64,000 bases of DNA from Ophiodon elongatus. Lineage: Eukaryota; Chordata; Actinopteri; Perciformes; Hexagrammidae. Shown here one piece after another: positions 47,142-60,550 of this stretch (its first letter is position 1; each line of letters opens with the position of its first letter). The translations under genes were made by a program, and so were the position numbers. The notes under the pieces were generated by a model, which was not told where the DNA came from, made no database searches, and saw nothing but the letters and a program-made list of their open reading frames with translations. The DNA is taken from assembly GCA_016806645.1 (NCBI GenBank), contig JACSYO010000701.1, positions 1-64,000 on the forward strand. The letters run 5' to 3'.

Positions 47142-47157
47142 TTAAGTTTTCCAGAAA

Positions 47158-47180
47158 TGTATGTATGTATGTATGTATGT
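47158..47180. repeat. (ATGT)n microsatellite
   Basis: Five to six ATGT units, 17 bp beyond the MITE. Confidence 0.9.
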
Positions 47181-48182
47181 GTTATAAAAATGTGTAATAT
47201 GAACAGGATTGCAGGTTGTTGGGTTACCAAATCACTACAACTATACTATATTTGAATGTACAAACCAGGCAAATCAAACCTTTTTCTGGCCACTTGTCAC
47301 TTATTTTCACTTTATATAAGTTGAAGATGCTATCAAGCAGCTGCTTACTTACATATTGAACAGACAAAAAGCAACATAATTATCCAATTGTACTGGTATT
47401 TCTGTTCATCTGATGAATGCCAGTCTAATATCCACTCTCACTTTTAGCTCTGTTTTGGGCTTTAACTCTTAAGAATAACATCCAGCTTCATAACTTTGTC
47501 TGCTGCTTGATGAATGATGGGTAGTTTACAGTTGGTTTTTAGTGCTTTTATCCTGAAAACAGCTGCTTCCTATGACTGAAAGTGATGCAATAACAGAGGA
47601 GTTGCCTGCAAGAAAACTTAAAAAATGTGTTGTTGGTTGCTGAAATGCTCAGTGGAACTAAGGGAAACTGCAGTGTTTAGTGATGCTTTTCTATGAAATC
47701 CTGACTACCAGTGACAACAAAGATTAATTATATCAGCTCTAACTCTAAGTTATGAAATGCTCAGTCACTAGTAATCTTATCTGTATGACAAATCATCAAT
47801 GACCCACCATTTTTCGGAGAATGAACACACTCAATGTAAGTTGATGTTGTCTCTGGCAATGGTACAGCTTAGCTATGGTTTTGGCAGTGTTGCCAATTCT
47901 GCCACAAACAGGGCAGGAGGCAGCTCCACCTCAGGAATGTGAACTTAATTTGACACAGGTTTCTGTGGCCCTCTCCAGTCAACTGTGTATCCGTCATCTA
48001 CCTGGAATTTAGGTGTTTATTAAAAAGATGCATTTTCATTTCTGGCAGGGTTACACATTTTAAAATAAGTAAAAGGCACTATATTGATATATTCATTAAA
48101 GGACAAGAGTTTGTCCTGTTCCCATCTCATGCTTTGCTCAACCTAAGCTGCAGAGGGGATTGGTTTCTGGCTGGTCTTAAAA
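47181..48182. other. No gene seen
   Basis: About 1 kb of unique-looking DNA with no supported open frame or repeat. Confidence 0.55.
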
Positions 48183-49490
48183 CCTGTTAAACCCGAGGCC
48201 GAGGGGTAAACTTTGAGGTACACTAGTGTGTACCCCGTGAGACACAAGGCACTATCAAGAACGAATGATATTGCATAGCAGATTAACAAGCAAAAGCCCG
48301 GTCTACAAGATCAAGCCAGCCATTTTTACATGCTCCAAACACAACTAAACAAGACCAACCAAATGCATAACCAAATATTAATATTCATATCTCGCCAGCG
48401 ACTGGACTCGCTCGCCATATGTCGCCCTTACGCGAGTTAGCTTTATGCTACATAGCAACCATGCGACCATGCAAACGAAAGCCAATAACCCAGGGATTCT
48501 GCACATACCGCTCAAATCCCTTTAAACCTCAGCATCAGCGATGTCTGAGTCAAAGAAAACCAGCCTCAGACGATTATGAAACCAGCAAAATATGATAAAC
48601 AGCTTCGTACCTGATTATGAAACGCTGTAGAAAGATATTATTCCCCTGGTCCTGCACTGAAATAGGCCTGTGTAAAACCTCTACTGAAAAACAAAGGTTC
48701 CACGGGTCTTTGTGCCTGAAAATGTACATATGGGGGATGGTAAACATCTAGGAAATGGCAGCCATCAAATTACCAGGGACTGACTTGTATTGGCTAACAG
48801 TGCTGTCAATCTCATATCGGCCGGTTTGCTTGCATTCTATAGGCTGAGACGGTTCAAAGGCGGTCCCATTCATCCCTGAGATTTTCAAATGCAAATTCTC
48901 AGACTCTGGAATTTGTAAATCTCTGCTTTTTTGGAACAGAAATATGATTTTTAGGGAGATTTCATAGCAGAAAATATTATTTTTGTTTGGTATTGTATAT
49001 GTTACTGCTGTATATGGATGTATTGAACATAATTAGTGAAAAAAGAAGGGAAATATATAGTTTGGTACATAAAAATTCAAATTGCAATTATTCAATAAAT
49101 CCTAATTTTCAAAGACCTCGTCTGACCTGTCTATAATAAAAACTATTTCATTTTTTTTCTGCTTCACTTTATCAAAGTCATACTGTGCAGAGACAATGTT
49201 CACATATTGTGCAATCATTTAGAAGAGTTTTAAACCTTCAACTGCATTATTCTAAAGTGATGATCATCCTGAAAGTGCTTTTCTTTTTTAGGCGAACCTG
49301 AAATCTTTTTATTTTTTATGTGTTCCATCCTCATTTAGTTTTAACCAGTAACATATATACTGATATTTACATGTCTGGACAAATCCCACAGTTATTACCA
49401 TTATAATAACATCAGAATTATTCAAATAGACCTTGTGGTTACAGAGTTGTACTGTTTTTAGTATGGGCATGCTTTTTTCGTGCGGAGGCC
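48183..49490. mobile_element. Repeat W copy 3, right end lost
   Basis: Third W copy, in the same orientation as the first two. The left terminus CCTGTTAAACCCGAGG matches the left inverted repeat of copy 2, and similarity ends at TTTTTTCGTGCGGAGGCC, so roughly the last 40-50 bp with the right inverted repeat are missing. It has several small insertions and deletions relative to copies 1 and 2 (for example near 48450-48530), which destroy the minus-strand frame those two share. Confidence 0.7.
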
Positions 49491-52009
<2,519 letters not shown>

Positions 52010-52315
52010 ACCCATCCTGCTTTTGGCTAATATCCGGTCCCTGGAAAATAAGAAGGATTAAATAATACTCATCATGGTTTCCCAGATACGGGATATCAGA
52101 GACTGTTCAGAAACCTGGCTTCGTCATATCATCCCAGATCAAGCTATTGAGAGTTGATGTGCGGACTGTATACCGCGCCGACAGAATGCAAGACTCTGGG
52201 GGGTTTTTCCTGTTCCGATGTGAGGCTCCTGGCACAGAGGATGTGGTATGTTATACAGTCAAATTTGGGATTTTGGGCTAGACAAATAAATTGAATTGAA
52301 TTGAATTGAATTGAA
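52010..52315 (+). mobile_element. Internally deleted LINE fragment, TTGAA tail
   Basis: The left part (52020-52200) translates, with frameshifts, to pieces such as ETWLRHIIPDQAI-like and DRMQDSGGFF, reminiscent of the start of a LINE endonuclease. The right part has GTATGTTATACAG, TTTTGGGCTAGACAAATAAA and five TTGAA units (52291-52315), a common 3' end of fish LINEs. The whole middle of the element is absent, so this is a remnant with both ends and no polymerase. Confidence 0.5.
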
Positions 52316-52383
52316 AAATTGAATAAAAAATTGAATAAGAAGAGGGGAGGACATTAGCTGTTTAGATCTGCTGGTTTTCTCTA

Positions 52384-52450
52384 TCCAATAAGCACAATGA
52401 AACAATTACATGGTTAGCCTATCATCTTGCTGCTGTCTCTTTTAAATATG
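52384..52450 (+). promoter_or_regulatory. Promoter-like CCAAT and TATA boxes in Y3
   Basis: CTATCCAATAAGC is followed 53 bases later by TTTAAATATG. The same pair, with similar spacing, occurs in Y1 and Y2 on their minus strands. The arrangement fits a pol II promoter; activity is inferred only. Confidence 0.4.
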
Positions 52451-52552
52451 ACTGTCTCTCTACCTTCAGTTCATTCATGTTGCTGTTACGCACCCCTCCA
52501 CCTCAACCCAGTCTTTGCAGATCCATCAGCTTCATCAACTCATCATTCTATC

Positions 52553-53006
52553 TGTCACAGTTTAGCTTAATTTCCTCCTCTGCCACTCTGTCTCTCACTC
52601 ACTAATCAGTTAATTCAGTGCACCTGTCTGTCACACCCACCTCGTCAGCTAATCACACTCACCTGCCCACTCTTCTGCACTCACTCCCTTCACAGTATAT
52701 AAGCCCCTGCTTCACAGACATACACTGCCAAATCGTTCTCCATGTATTCCAGACCTTACAGCACTAACTCTCGGACGGCCTTCCCGTTGCCGACCCTGCC
52801 TGCTTGGACTTCCCTGCCTTGCCTCTGCCCCGGTAATCGACCCTGTTCTTCCGTCCCCGACTACGAGTTTAGCCTCAGCTCCCTCTTGTCTCCGTCTGCC
52901 TGTTCCCCTGACGCCTTGGGGTGTTACCTGTTTTTGCATTCAATAAAGCCTTTAACGAAAGTTCTGTCGGTCGTACTGTGCTTGGGTCCTAACTTACCCT
53001 GTTACA
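52553..53006 (+). mobile_element. Solo LTR Z2 with CTATC duplication
   Basis: A 454-bp LTR with ends TGTCACAG and CTGTTACA. It is flanked by the perfect 5-bp duplication CTATC at 52548-52552 and 53007-53011. U3 carries a TATA box (TATATAA at 52696-52702), and R/U5 carries AATAAA at 52942-52947. This is the most complete of three Z copies. No internal gag/pol is attached, so it is a solo LTR left by recombination between the two LTRs. Its internal part resembles LTRs of Ty3/gypsy-type elements of fish, but the parent family is not visible here. Confidence 0.9.
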
Positions 53007-53074
53007 CTATCGGCCTCATCAGCCTCTTCCACCACCAGGTCTGGACTCCACGGGGGGATTTATCTTGTTGCTGA

Positions 53075-53550
53075 ACTATGTATAGCCCAAAATCAGTCAG
53101 GAGAGTCCCTCCTGAGTTTGACAGAGAATCATGGAAGCGGTCCATCCTCTTTGCTCTGTTCAGCTGGTTATCGTTTTTACTGTTATGGTTGTTGTAGTTG
53201 CCTTGCTCGTGTGACGATTCCAACGGGGAAGAAGAAAGGATTTGAGAAATTGATTTGAAAAGCCAAGAGATGAGAGGAAGGAGGAGCATGCTGAAGCTGT
53301 TTTATTCCATCAAAGCCCATGTCAAACATGTAACTGAGATACTTGCTGTCGCAATAAAAATGGTGCCTACCCCAAGATACATGTCTGTTTTTAAAGACGA
53401 GATTGATTCTTGAAAACCTTTCTTTCCCCATTTTTTTCTCAATGTTCAACTCTTCTTTGGGATTAAAGTCAGCTTATCTACCCTGCTTCTAATGTCTGTT
53501 ATATGTTATATATTAAATTAAAAAAAGGAAATAAGGAATTTGAAAGCAAG
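53075..53550. other. No gene seen
   Basis: About 475 bp between the Y3 copy and RTE copy 2. A phrase at about 53080-53130, TATAGCCCAAAATCAGTCAG, may be further repeat DNA. No coding signal. Confidence 0.5.
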
Positions 53551-56433
53551 TAATCGCCACCTTAACATGGTGGAGTTTGAGTGACTCGGTGATCCTGGGA
53601 ACTATGTTGTCCGGGGCATCAGCCCCTGGTGGGGTCTCCCAAGGCAAACAGGTCTCGGGGGAGCCCAGACTAAGACAGTTAAAAAAAACCTGATGAACAG
53701 CAGCAGTCTTCATCCACCTCGCCTGGACCAGGGAAACCGGGGCACCCTCCCGGAGCCAGACCCAGGAGGGGAGCTCGCCGGCGAGCGTCTGGTGGCCGGG
53801 CCTTCGCCCATGGGTCCCGGTCGGGCTCAGCCCAAAGAAACAACATGGAGCAGCCACCCTGTGGACCCACCACCCACAGGAATAAGCATCGGGGTCGGGT
53901 GCTATGTAGACTGGGCAGCGGCCCAGTCAGGGGGCCTGGGCAAGCCGATCACCGGCAGCATAGACTAGCTCTAGGGACGTGGAACGTCACCTCGCTAGCG
54001 GGGAAAGAGCCAGAGCTGGTACAGGAGGTGGAGCAGTAGCAGCTAGATATAGTTGGCCTCACCTCCACGCACAGCACTGGCTCTGGAACCAAGCTCCTGG
54101 AGAAGGGTTGGACTTTGTCCTTTTCTGGAGTTGCCCAGGGTGAGAGGCACCGGGCGGGAGTGGGGATACTCACGAGCCCCCGGCTGAGCGCCGCCGTGTT
54201 GGAGTTCTCCCCAGAGAACCAGAGGGTCGCCTCCCTGCGCCTGCGGGTTGCGGGGAGTAAGGCTCTGACTTTTGTTTGTGCCTATGCACCAAACAGCAGT
54301 TCAGAATATCTGGCCTATAGGAACGGCTTGCCCGATCTGAACCCAAGTGGTGTCTCGCTATTGGACTTCTGTGCTAGCCACGGTTTGTCCATAACGGACA
54401 CCATGTTCGAACATAAGGTGGCTCATAAGTGTACCTGGTACCAGAACACCTTAGGCCGTAGATCAATGACCGACTTTGTAATCGTATCATCTGATCTGTG
54501 GCCGTATGTCTTGGACACTCGGGTGAAGAGAGGCGCAGAGCTGTCAACTGATCACCACCTGGTGAGTTGGATCAGATGGCGGGGGAGCTGGCTGGAAAGA
54601 CCTGGCAAGCCCAAACGTGTAGTGAGGGTGAACTGGGAACGTCTGGCGGAGGATCCTGTCGGGGAGGTCTTCAACTCCCACCTCCGGAAGAACTTCTCAC
54701 ACATCCCAAGGAAGGCTGGGGACATGGAATCCGAGTGGACCATGTTCAAAGCCTCTATTGTGGACGCGGCCGCTAGGAGCTGTGGTCGGAAGGCCTCCGG
54801 TGCCTTTCGTGGCGGCAACCCGAGAACCCGGTAGTGGACACCGGAGGTGAGCGAAGCCGTCAAGCCGAAGAAGGAGGCCTTTCGGGCCTGGTTGGTGGTC
54901 GTGGATGCTAAAACTCGGGCATGGAGGAGTTTTGGTAAGCCATGGAGAAGGACTTTCGGTTGGCCTCAAGGAGGTTCTGGCAAACCATCCGACTGCTCAA
55001 GAAGGGAAAGCAGGGCCTATCCCAGGCTGTGCTCAGCGTGGGGGGGTGCTGCTAACCCGGATGGGGGACATCGTCGGGCGGAGGAAAGAGCACTTGGAGG
55101 AACTCCTAAACCCAGCCAACATGGAGGAGGCAGCGACTGAAGACTTGGGGGGTGGGGGGCACTGGAACCGGAGAGTGTGCTCAAATTATCAGGGTATCAC
55201 ACTACTCATCCTCCCGGGGAAAGCTTATGCCAGGGTGCTGGAAAGAAGTCTCCGACCAATCGTCGAACCTCAGATTCAAGAGGAGCAGTGCGGATTCCGT
55301 CCTGGTCGTGGAACAGTGGACCGGTGGACCAGCTCTTTACCCTCGCAAGACTGCTGGAGGGATCCTGGGAGTTGGCCCAGCCAATCTACATGTGTTTTGT
55401 GGACTTCGAGAAGGCTTTCGACCGGGTCCCTCTGGGTTTTTTGTGGGGGGTGCTGCGGGAGTATGGGGTGCCGGACCCGTTACAACGGGCCATCCGGTCT
55501 CTGTACGACTGCAGTAGGAGCTGTGTTCATATTCTCGGCAATAAGTCAGATGCATTCCCGGTGGGTGTTGGCCTCCGGTAGGGCTGCCCTTTATCACCGG
55601 TCCTGTTCATGACTTTCATGGACAGGATATCTAGGCGCAGCCGGGGGGAGGAGAACGTCAGGTTCGGGGGTCTCAGGATCGCCTCTCTGCTGTCTCTACT
55701 GGGGCGATTTGCAGCTGAGTGTGAAGCGGCGGGGATGAGGGTAAGCACATCCAAATCCGAGGCCATGGTGCTCTGCCGGAAACCGGTGGATTGCTCCCTC
55801 CAGGTGAGAACACAGTGCCTACCTCAAATATCTCAGGGTCTTGTTCACGAGTGAGGGTAAGATGGAGCGGGAGATCGACCGACGGATCAGTGCGGCTGCA
55901 GCAGTAAAAAAGGCGCTGCACGGACCGTCTTGGTGAAGAGGGAGCCAGAAGGCAAAGCTCTCAATTTTCCGGGCAGTCTACGTTCCGACCCTCACCTATG
56001 GTCACGAACTCTGGGTCATGACCGAAAAGAACAAGGTCTCGGTTTACAAGCGGACAAAATTAGTTTTCTCCATAGGGTGGCCGGGCTCAGCCTTAGAGAT
56101 AGCGTAAGGAGCTTGGACATCGGGAGGGAACTTGGAGTTGAGGCGCTACTCCTTCGTATCGAAAGGAGTCAGCTTAGGTATTTCGGGCATCTAATCAGGA
56201 TACCTCCTGGACACCTCCCGCTGGAGGTTTTCCAAGCATACCCAACTGGGAGGAGGCCCCGGGGAAGACCCAGAACACGCTGGAGGGATTATATCTCCCA
56301 GCTGGCCTGGGAATGCCTCGGGATCCCCCAGAATGAGCTGGAAAATGTTGCGTGTGAGAGGGAAGCCTGGGTCAGCCTGCTGGGCTTACTGCCACCGCGA
56401 CCCAACCCCGGATAAGCGGATGAGAATGGATGG
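53551..56433 (+). mobile_element. RTE-clade LINE copy 2, near full length
   Basis: A longer copy of the same family as at 40257. It begins with the 5' leader ATCGCCACCTTAACATGG at 53553, has a GC-rich 5' region to about 53970, then the endonuclease and reverse transcriptase relics, and ends with a very short GGATGAGAATGGATGG tail at 56433. It lies in the same orientation as copy 1, about 13 kb downstream. TAAT occurs at both edges (53551 and 56434), too short to count as a target duplication. Confidence 0.85.
53970..56415 (+). pseudogene. RTE ORF relic, copy 2
   Basis: The endonuclease starts GTWNVTSLAGKEPELVQEVE. The next blocks read GVGILTSPRLSAAV and FVCAYAPNSSSEYLAYRNGL, where an in-frame deletion has removed the region expected to hold the GDFN catalytic motif. 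STDHHLV closes the domain. The reverse transcriptase keeps QCGFRPGRGT, CFVDFEKAFDRVP and the C-terminal GRRPRGRPRTRWRD. However, a TAG stop replaces the Gln of the RQGCP motif at about 55578, and the FADD active-site segment is deleted near 55690-55700, where copy 1 still has it. Further stops and frameshifts occur. It is more decayed than copy 1. Confidence 0.88.
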
Positions 56434-57940
56434 TAATAGGGAGCAGGAGTAGCTGTCATTTGAGCAAAAAGTACATTTATCATCTGTATAGTGTTATATA
56501 CTTGAATAATTACATCAGTGTCTAATCAAAGTCTTTAAGCCAAGATTGTAGACCAAAGTCCAGAGACCATGTATGTTGAAACTATTAAGAGACAAGAACT
56601 GAACTTCTATTCACAATGAAATTACAAAGGTATCCATATTATTATGTGGGGTTTTCGTTATTTACATTAGTTGAATTATTCTGCTGCACATTATATACAT
56701 TAGACTTTGGGTGACTCTGGTGAGGAAGGGTAACAAGCACAAAATTAGCAGATTGAAGGGGATTCAGCAGTTTGAAGAAACTGTCCAAATGTTATGTTGT
56801 TGTACAATAAGCACGAGAGATCATTTTACTTCACTGATTTTAATTAATACTTGTATGTATTTGCATTCAAAGCATGTGACATATTCCAAGGAGCTAAGAG
56901 CAGAGCCGGTGACATAGTATATTAAGCAATAGTTATTGAAAATGCTGTGGTATAATAATGAGTATAGCATGCGATAAATTCCTCAAAGTATATGTGGGAG
57001 CGAGTGGTGGAAGCTGGGTCAAACAAACACAGGACTGATCGTGTAATTGTGAATTTCTGCAAGTGTGATACAAGGCTGACATGAAATGTAATTATAAAAC
57101 ATGTTTGGTTCAGAAAGGTTGACATTCAAGTCATCCCGTGGTTTGCAGAAACATACAATACCAACATGTTTCTCTACAACTTATTGTGCCATATCACCTT
57201 CTTTATTAGCAACCCTTTAAGATACATGTATTCATTTAGACAGTAATCTCCTCTCCCGTCATGTATATTGTACAACAACATAACATTTGGACATTTTTTT
57301 TCCAAACCACTTCTGTATGCTAATTTCAGATATACAATTTTGTATGTGGAAATAGTCAGAAAATGTTTTCCCAAACAAATGGACAAATAAAAATTACAAT
57401 CTCAGAACCCCCTGTAATCAGATCATCTTCTCAATGGGAATCTATCTAGGATAGCTCATTCTTCAAAGAGTTCTGGATATAGCAGCGCAGATAGATTGTC
57501 AGATTTTCTCAATTATCTGATTATCACTGAACCAATGGTTGATTTGTGGAGAAACTTGATCTTTATCTGAAATCGGTAAAAAATATAGTGGAGATGTCCT
57601 TGACAACTGGATAATTAAAGTGGCAGTAGTCCAGATATGTGGATCTGCAGGAACAAAGAAGGTCTGATTTATTCTCATGTTTCCACTTCAGATACACTCA
57701 GGGGAAATTGTAATACTAAGGCGTGGAATCAGAGAATCTGATTTCCTGGTTCCTCTGCTTATCTTATTAGTTTTGTGTCTTAATTATGCAATCAAACAAA
57801 ACAGGTTTGAGAACAAAACTTTCTTCACTGCAATGACATTTTTTTATTTGAGAACAAAACTATTGACACTGCAATCAAAGAATATTTTATTGCAAGTCAA
57901 ATAGATTTTTGATTAAAAACATACACGTTTAAGCAGATTG
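56434..57940. other. No gene seen; AT-rich
   Basis: About 1.5 kb of unique-looking AT-rich DNA with no supported gene or repeat. Confidence 0.6.
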
Positions 57941-58125
57941 GCGGCAGCTGGCCACTGCCTTCAGTATATAAGCCCTGCCCCATCCTTGACAGATTCTTCT
58001 CCCCTGATGCTACGCTGGATGTTGCTTGCCAAAACTACCTGAATCAAACTGAAAGCGTGTTATTTAGAGCGCTCATGTTGTTACCCTTGGTAAAATGTCC
58101 TAATCTTTGTGAAATAAAATTGTTT
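57941..58125 (+). repeat. LTR-like fragment with TATA and AATAAA
   Basis: TATATAAG at 57965 is followed about 145 bp later by AATAAA at 58112-58117, with CCTGCCCCATCCTTGACAG between. The spacing and order resemble R/U5 of an LTR. No TG/CA ends or duplication could be found, so this may equally be a promoter-like coincidence. Confidence 0.3.
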
Positions 58126-58130
58126 AGTTG

Positions 58131-58235
58131 ATTACTTCTTCTTCTTTGAGTTTGAATGGCTGATCGCAACCAAGTTGACTAGGTGCATACCACCGCCTAC
58201 TGTACCGGAGTGTGCAGATTCAGGGTAAACTGTTC
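58131..58235. repeat. Fish interspersed repeat fragment
   Basis: TTACTTCTTCTTCTTTGAG followed by AATGGCTGATCGCAACC, AGGTGCATACCACCGCC and CTGTACCGGAGTGTG resembles a short repeat I recognise as frequent in teleosts (TTCTTC-rich start, GGTGCATTACCGCCACC core). The boundaries and family are not certain. Confidence 0.45.
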
Positions 58236-58292
58236 TAACTAATTAACACTAACAACTAAATCCTGCGGCCTAGTCCCGTTCCTTTGATAAAT

Positions 58293-58899
58293 TGTAACAG
58301 TGCCCTGTAGCACTCACGCCCAACCTGGTCCGCTGCCAGAACTCTAGTTGATCACTTGCCTGAGCTTCAATATTTTGTTATGGCTTTAGAGCCAGGCCAC
58401 TAACACCTGTTCATCAGCTCTATCAGTCACACCCACCTCATCAGCTCTATCACTCTCACCTGTTAGTCACACCCACCTTGTCAGCTCAATCACACTCACC
58501 TGCCACCCTACTACAACCACTTCCTTCAGTATTTAGGTCACAGCTCCCCACACATTCACTGCCAGACCGTTCTCTGCATTTATGCCAGACCTTCCAGCAA
58601 AATACCCTCCGACTGCTTTCCTGTTGCTGACCCTGCCTGTGTGGACTTCCCCGCCTTGCTTCTGCCCTGGCAAACCGCCATCGCCTTCTGTCCCTGACCG
58701 CAGTAACTGCCCCAGCTTCCTCTGGCTTCTGTCTGTCTTTTCCCTTGAAGACTTGGTGTTTTCCCTGAACAGGAGTTTTCCCCGTAAGCAGACCCTGGAC
58801 TGCGTTTGTGTATTGTGAGATTTCTGCCTGTAATAAAACTTCGTTCTCGGCCTCTGTATCCGTCGTACTGTGTCTGGGTCCTTACCACCACCCATTACA
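58293..58899 (+). mobile_element. LTR Z3, diverged and longer copy
   Basis: Related to Z2 along CACACCCACCT, CAATCACACTCACCTGCC, GACCCTGCCTG..GGACTTCC and the end GTCGTACTGTGTCTGGGTCC. The ends are TGTAACAG and CCATTACA. AATAAA lies at 58832-58837, and the TATA box is reduced to TATTTAG. U3 contains two to three tandem versions of a TCACACCCACCTCATCAGCT-type unit. The flanks show no 5-bp duplication. It is probably an older insertion of the same LTR family. Confidence 0.7.
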
Positions 58900-59227
58900 A
58901 TACATGTGCCTCCTGGCCAAACACCTGATTTCTTGTTTGTAATCTTGATTTCTTCATTGATTCGGTTGCTAGCATTCCAGAAAGACAACAGGCAAGTTCT
59001 TTGACTAACAATGGAAGTAAACCTAGTTGCAAAATGTGTATTAGCAATTGAATTTAACTAATTCAAGTGAGACAATATTTTGTCTACACTTTTTTGCTGT
59101 TTATATTGTTAGAATGCTTTCTTTTTTTACTAATGTGGAGATAAATAAATGACAGCGTAAAGTACAACATGCTCTTGTCTGGTGTTTGGCTATATTTTCA
59201 TGTACTTCAGTCTAACAATATTTTAAT
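58900..59227. other. No gene seen
   Basis: About 330 bp of AT-rich DNA between LTR Z3 and the Y4 repeat, with no recognised feature. Confidence 0.5.
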
Positions 59228-59690
59228 CAGGAGAAACTTGTTTAGCATTCAACAATAAATGATTGCATATGCATAACATTTGAATAGTGCAAAGTCTTTG
59301 GCGATTGAATCCTGAAGTAGCATAATCAAGGGGTAGTGATGCTGAGGTCTGATAAGGCAGAATCCCCCTGGAGTCCAGACACTGGTGGTGGTGAAGAAGG
59401 GAGTTGCTGTAATCTGAAGAATGAGGAGCAGGACTGATGCTGACTGGAGGTGCCTAGGGTGGAGGAGGGTCGCATCTGGTTTCAAGTTGAAATGACAACT
59501 GACAGCAGCCGAGGAAGGAACCCATTTAAAGGTTTGACAGAAACGATATGATTGGCTTCAGGAAACTGTGCAGCATCTGGTTGGTTAATTTAAAGTGGAC
59601 GCCCACCAATCAGCTGAAATAGAGACAGAGATTTATGACTGAAAAGGAGTGTAAAGAATCTTCCTTTCTGAGCTACCGCTTAAGCTTTAT
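59228..59690 (-). mobile_element. Repeat Y copy 4, diverged
   Basis: It starts CAGGAGAAAC and shares AAGTCTTTGGCG, CCCCCTGGAGTCCAGAC and a GGTGGTGG tract with Y1 and Y2 in the same order, and ends near GCTACCGCTTAAGC. Divergence is much greater than between Y1 and Y2, so it is an older member or a sister family. A promoter-like TTTAAA lies in the corresponding place (complement near 59525). Confidence 0.55.
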
Positions 59691-60508
59691 ATAACCCAGA
59701 CTTTATCATGAGAAAGGTAGAAATGTTAAGTGTTTTACATTGAGCACAGCAGTATGTAACTTCTTCAAGCTATTGTATAAACCATGTGTGTGCCATACGG
59801 TTACCAAATTTGGTTTTAAAATTGATTGTCAAGTCTTAAGTGTTTCATTTTTACTGTATGATTCAGCTTTTGGTTATCTCATACTTTTTGTAACCGTTTA
59901 TATTTTATGCTTTTTTTCAGACCTTTTCAGATTTTATAATGGGTGTGTATTGCGCAACTCAGAGCATGTGATGTCATGGCAGAGTGAAGAGGTGCTTCAG
60001 TTTCTTGTGAAAAGTATTTGCATTTTGCTCCCGATTCTACAATTTTCACTCTTCTGGCATCTAAAGATATGAATGTAGCTAATCTTGTGCTTGTCATACA
60101 CATGACTACGGAAGCCACACATTTGGCTAAAAATGTCTGAGTGAGAGGAAATCCACCTCTCTGCTCCATAGAGACCCATGTTAACTCTGACTCCAAAAAG
60201 ATCTCACAGACAAAAGCCACATTTCTTACACTACAGACCCAAAGTTCACACTATCTGTTCATCAAGTCATTCTTCCTCTCAATGTCGGATATCGAAGCAA
60301 TAGGAGCTACGGTTATGAGTTTTGAGATAGTTCAACAGGTTTTAACTCCATGTTAAGCCTATGGAACTGTAGTCTCTTTGAAGTTATCATTATGGCAACC
60401 TTTGATGTGGCAGCACCCAGGTGATTGATATGAGCTAATTACTGCAGTTAGACACAGACACACACGTACACAAATGACCTGGAGATATTCAGTCAAAGGC
60501 ATTGTAAC

Positions 60509-60550
<42 letters not shown>

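Larger units (their letters stand above)
52356..53074 (+). mobile_element. Repeat Y copy 3, split by LTR Z2
   Basis: A partial Y copy in the opposite orientation to the others: its CCAAT (52384-52388) and TTTAAATATG (52441-52450) promoter-like boxes read on the plus strand. It starts inside the family consensus at about 52356 and ends after GGGGGATTTATCTTGTTG near 53074. The solo LTR Z2 lies between 52553 and 53006. Confidence 0.75.

Noticed and set aside
59740..60072. 110-codon open frame
   Set aside because: No recognised domain; hydrophobic AT-rich translation typical of random sequence.
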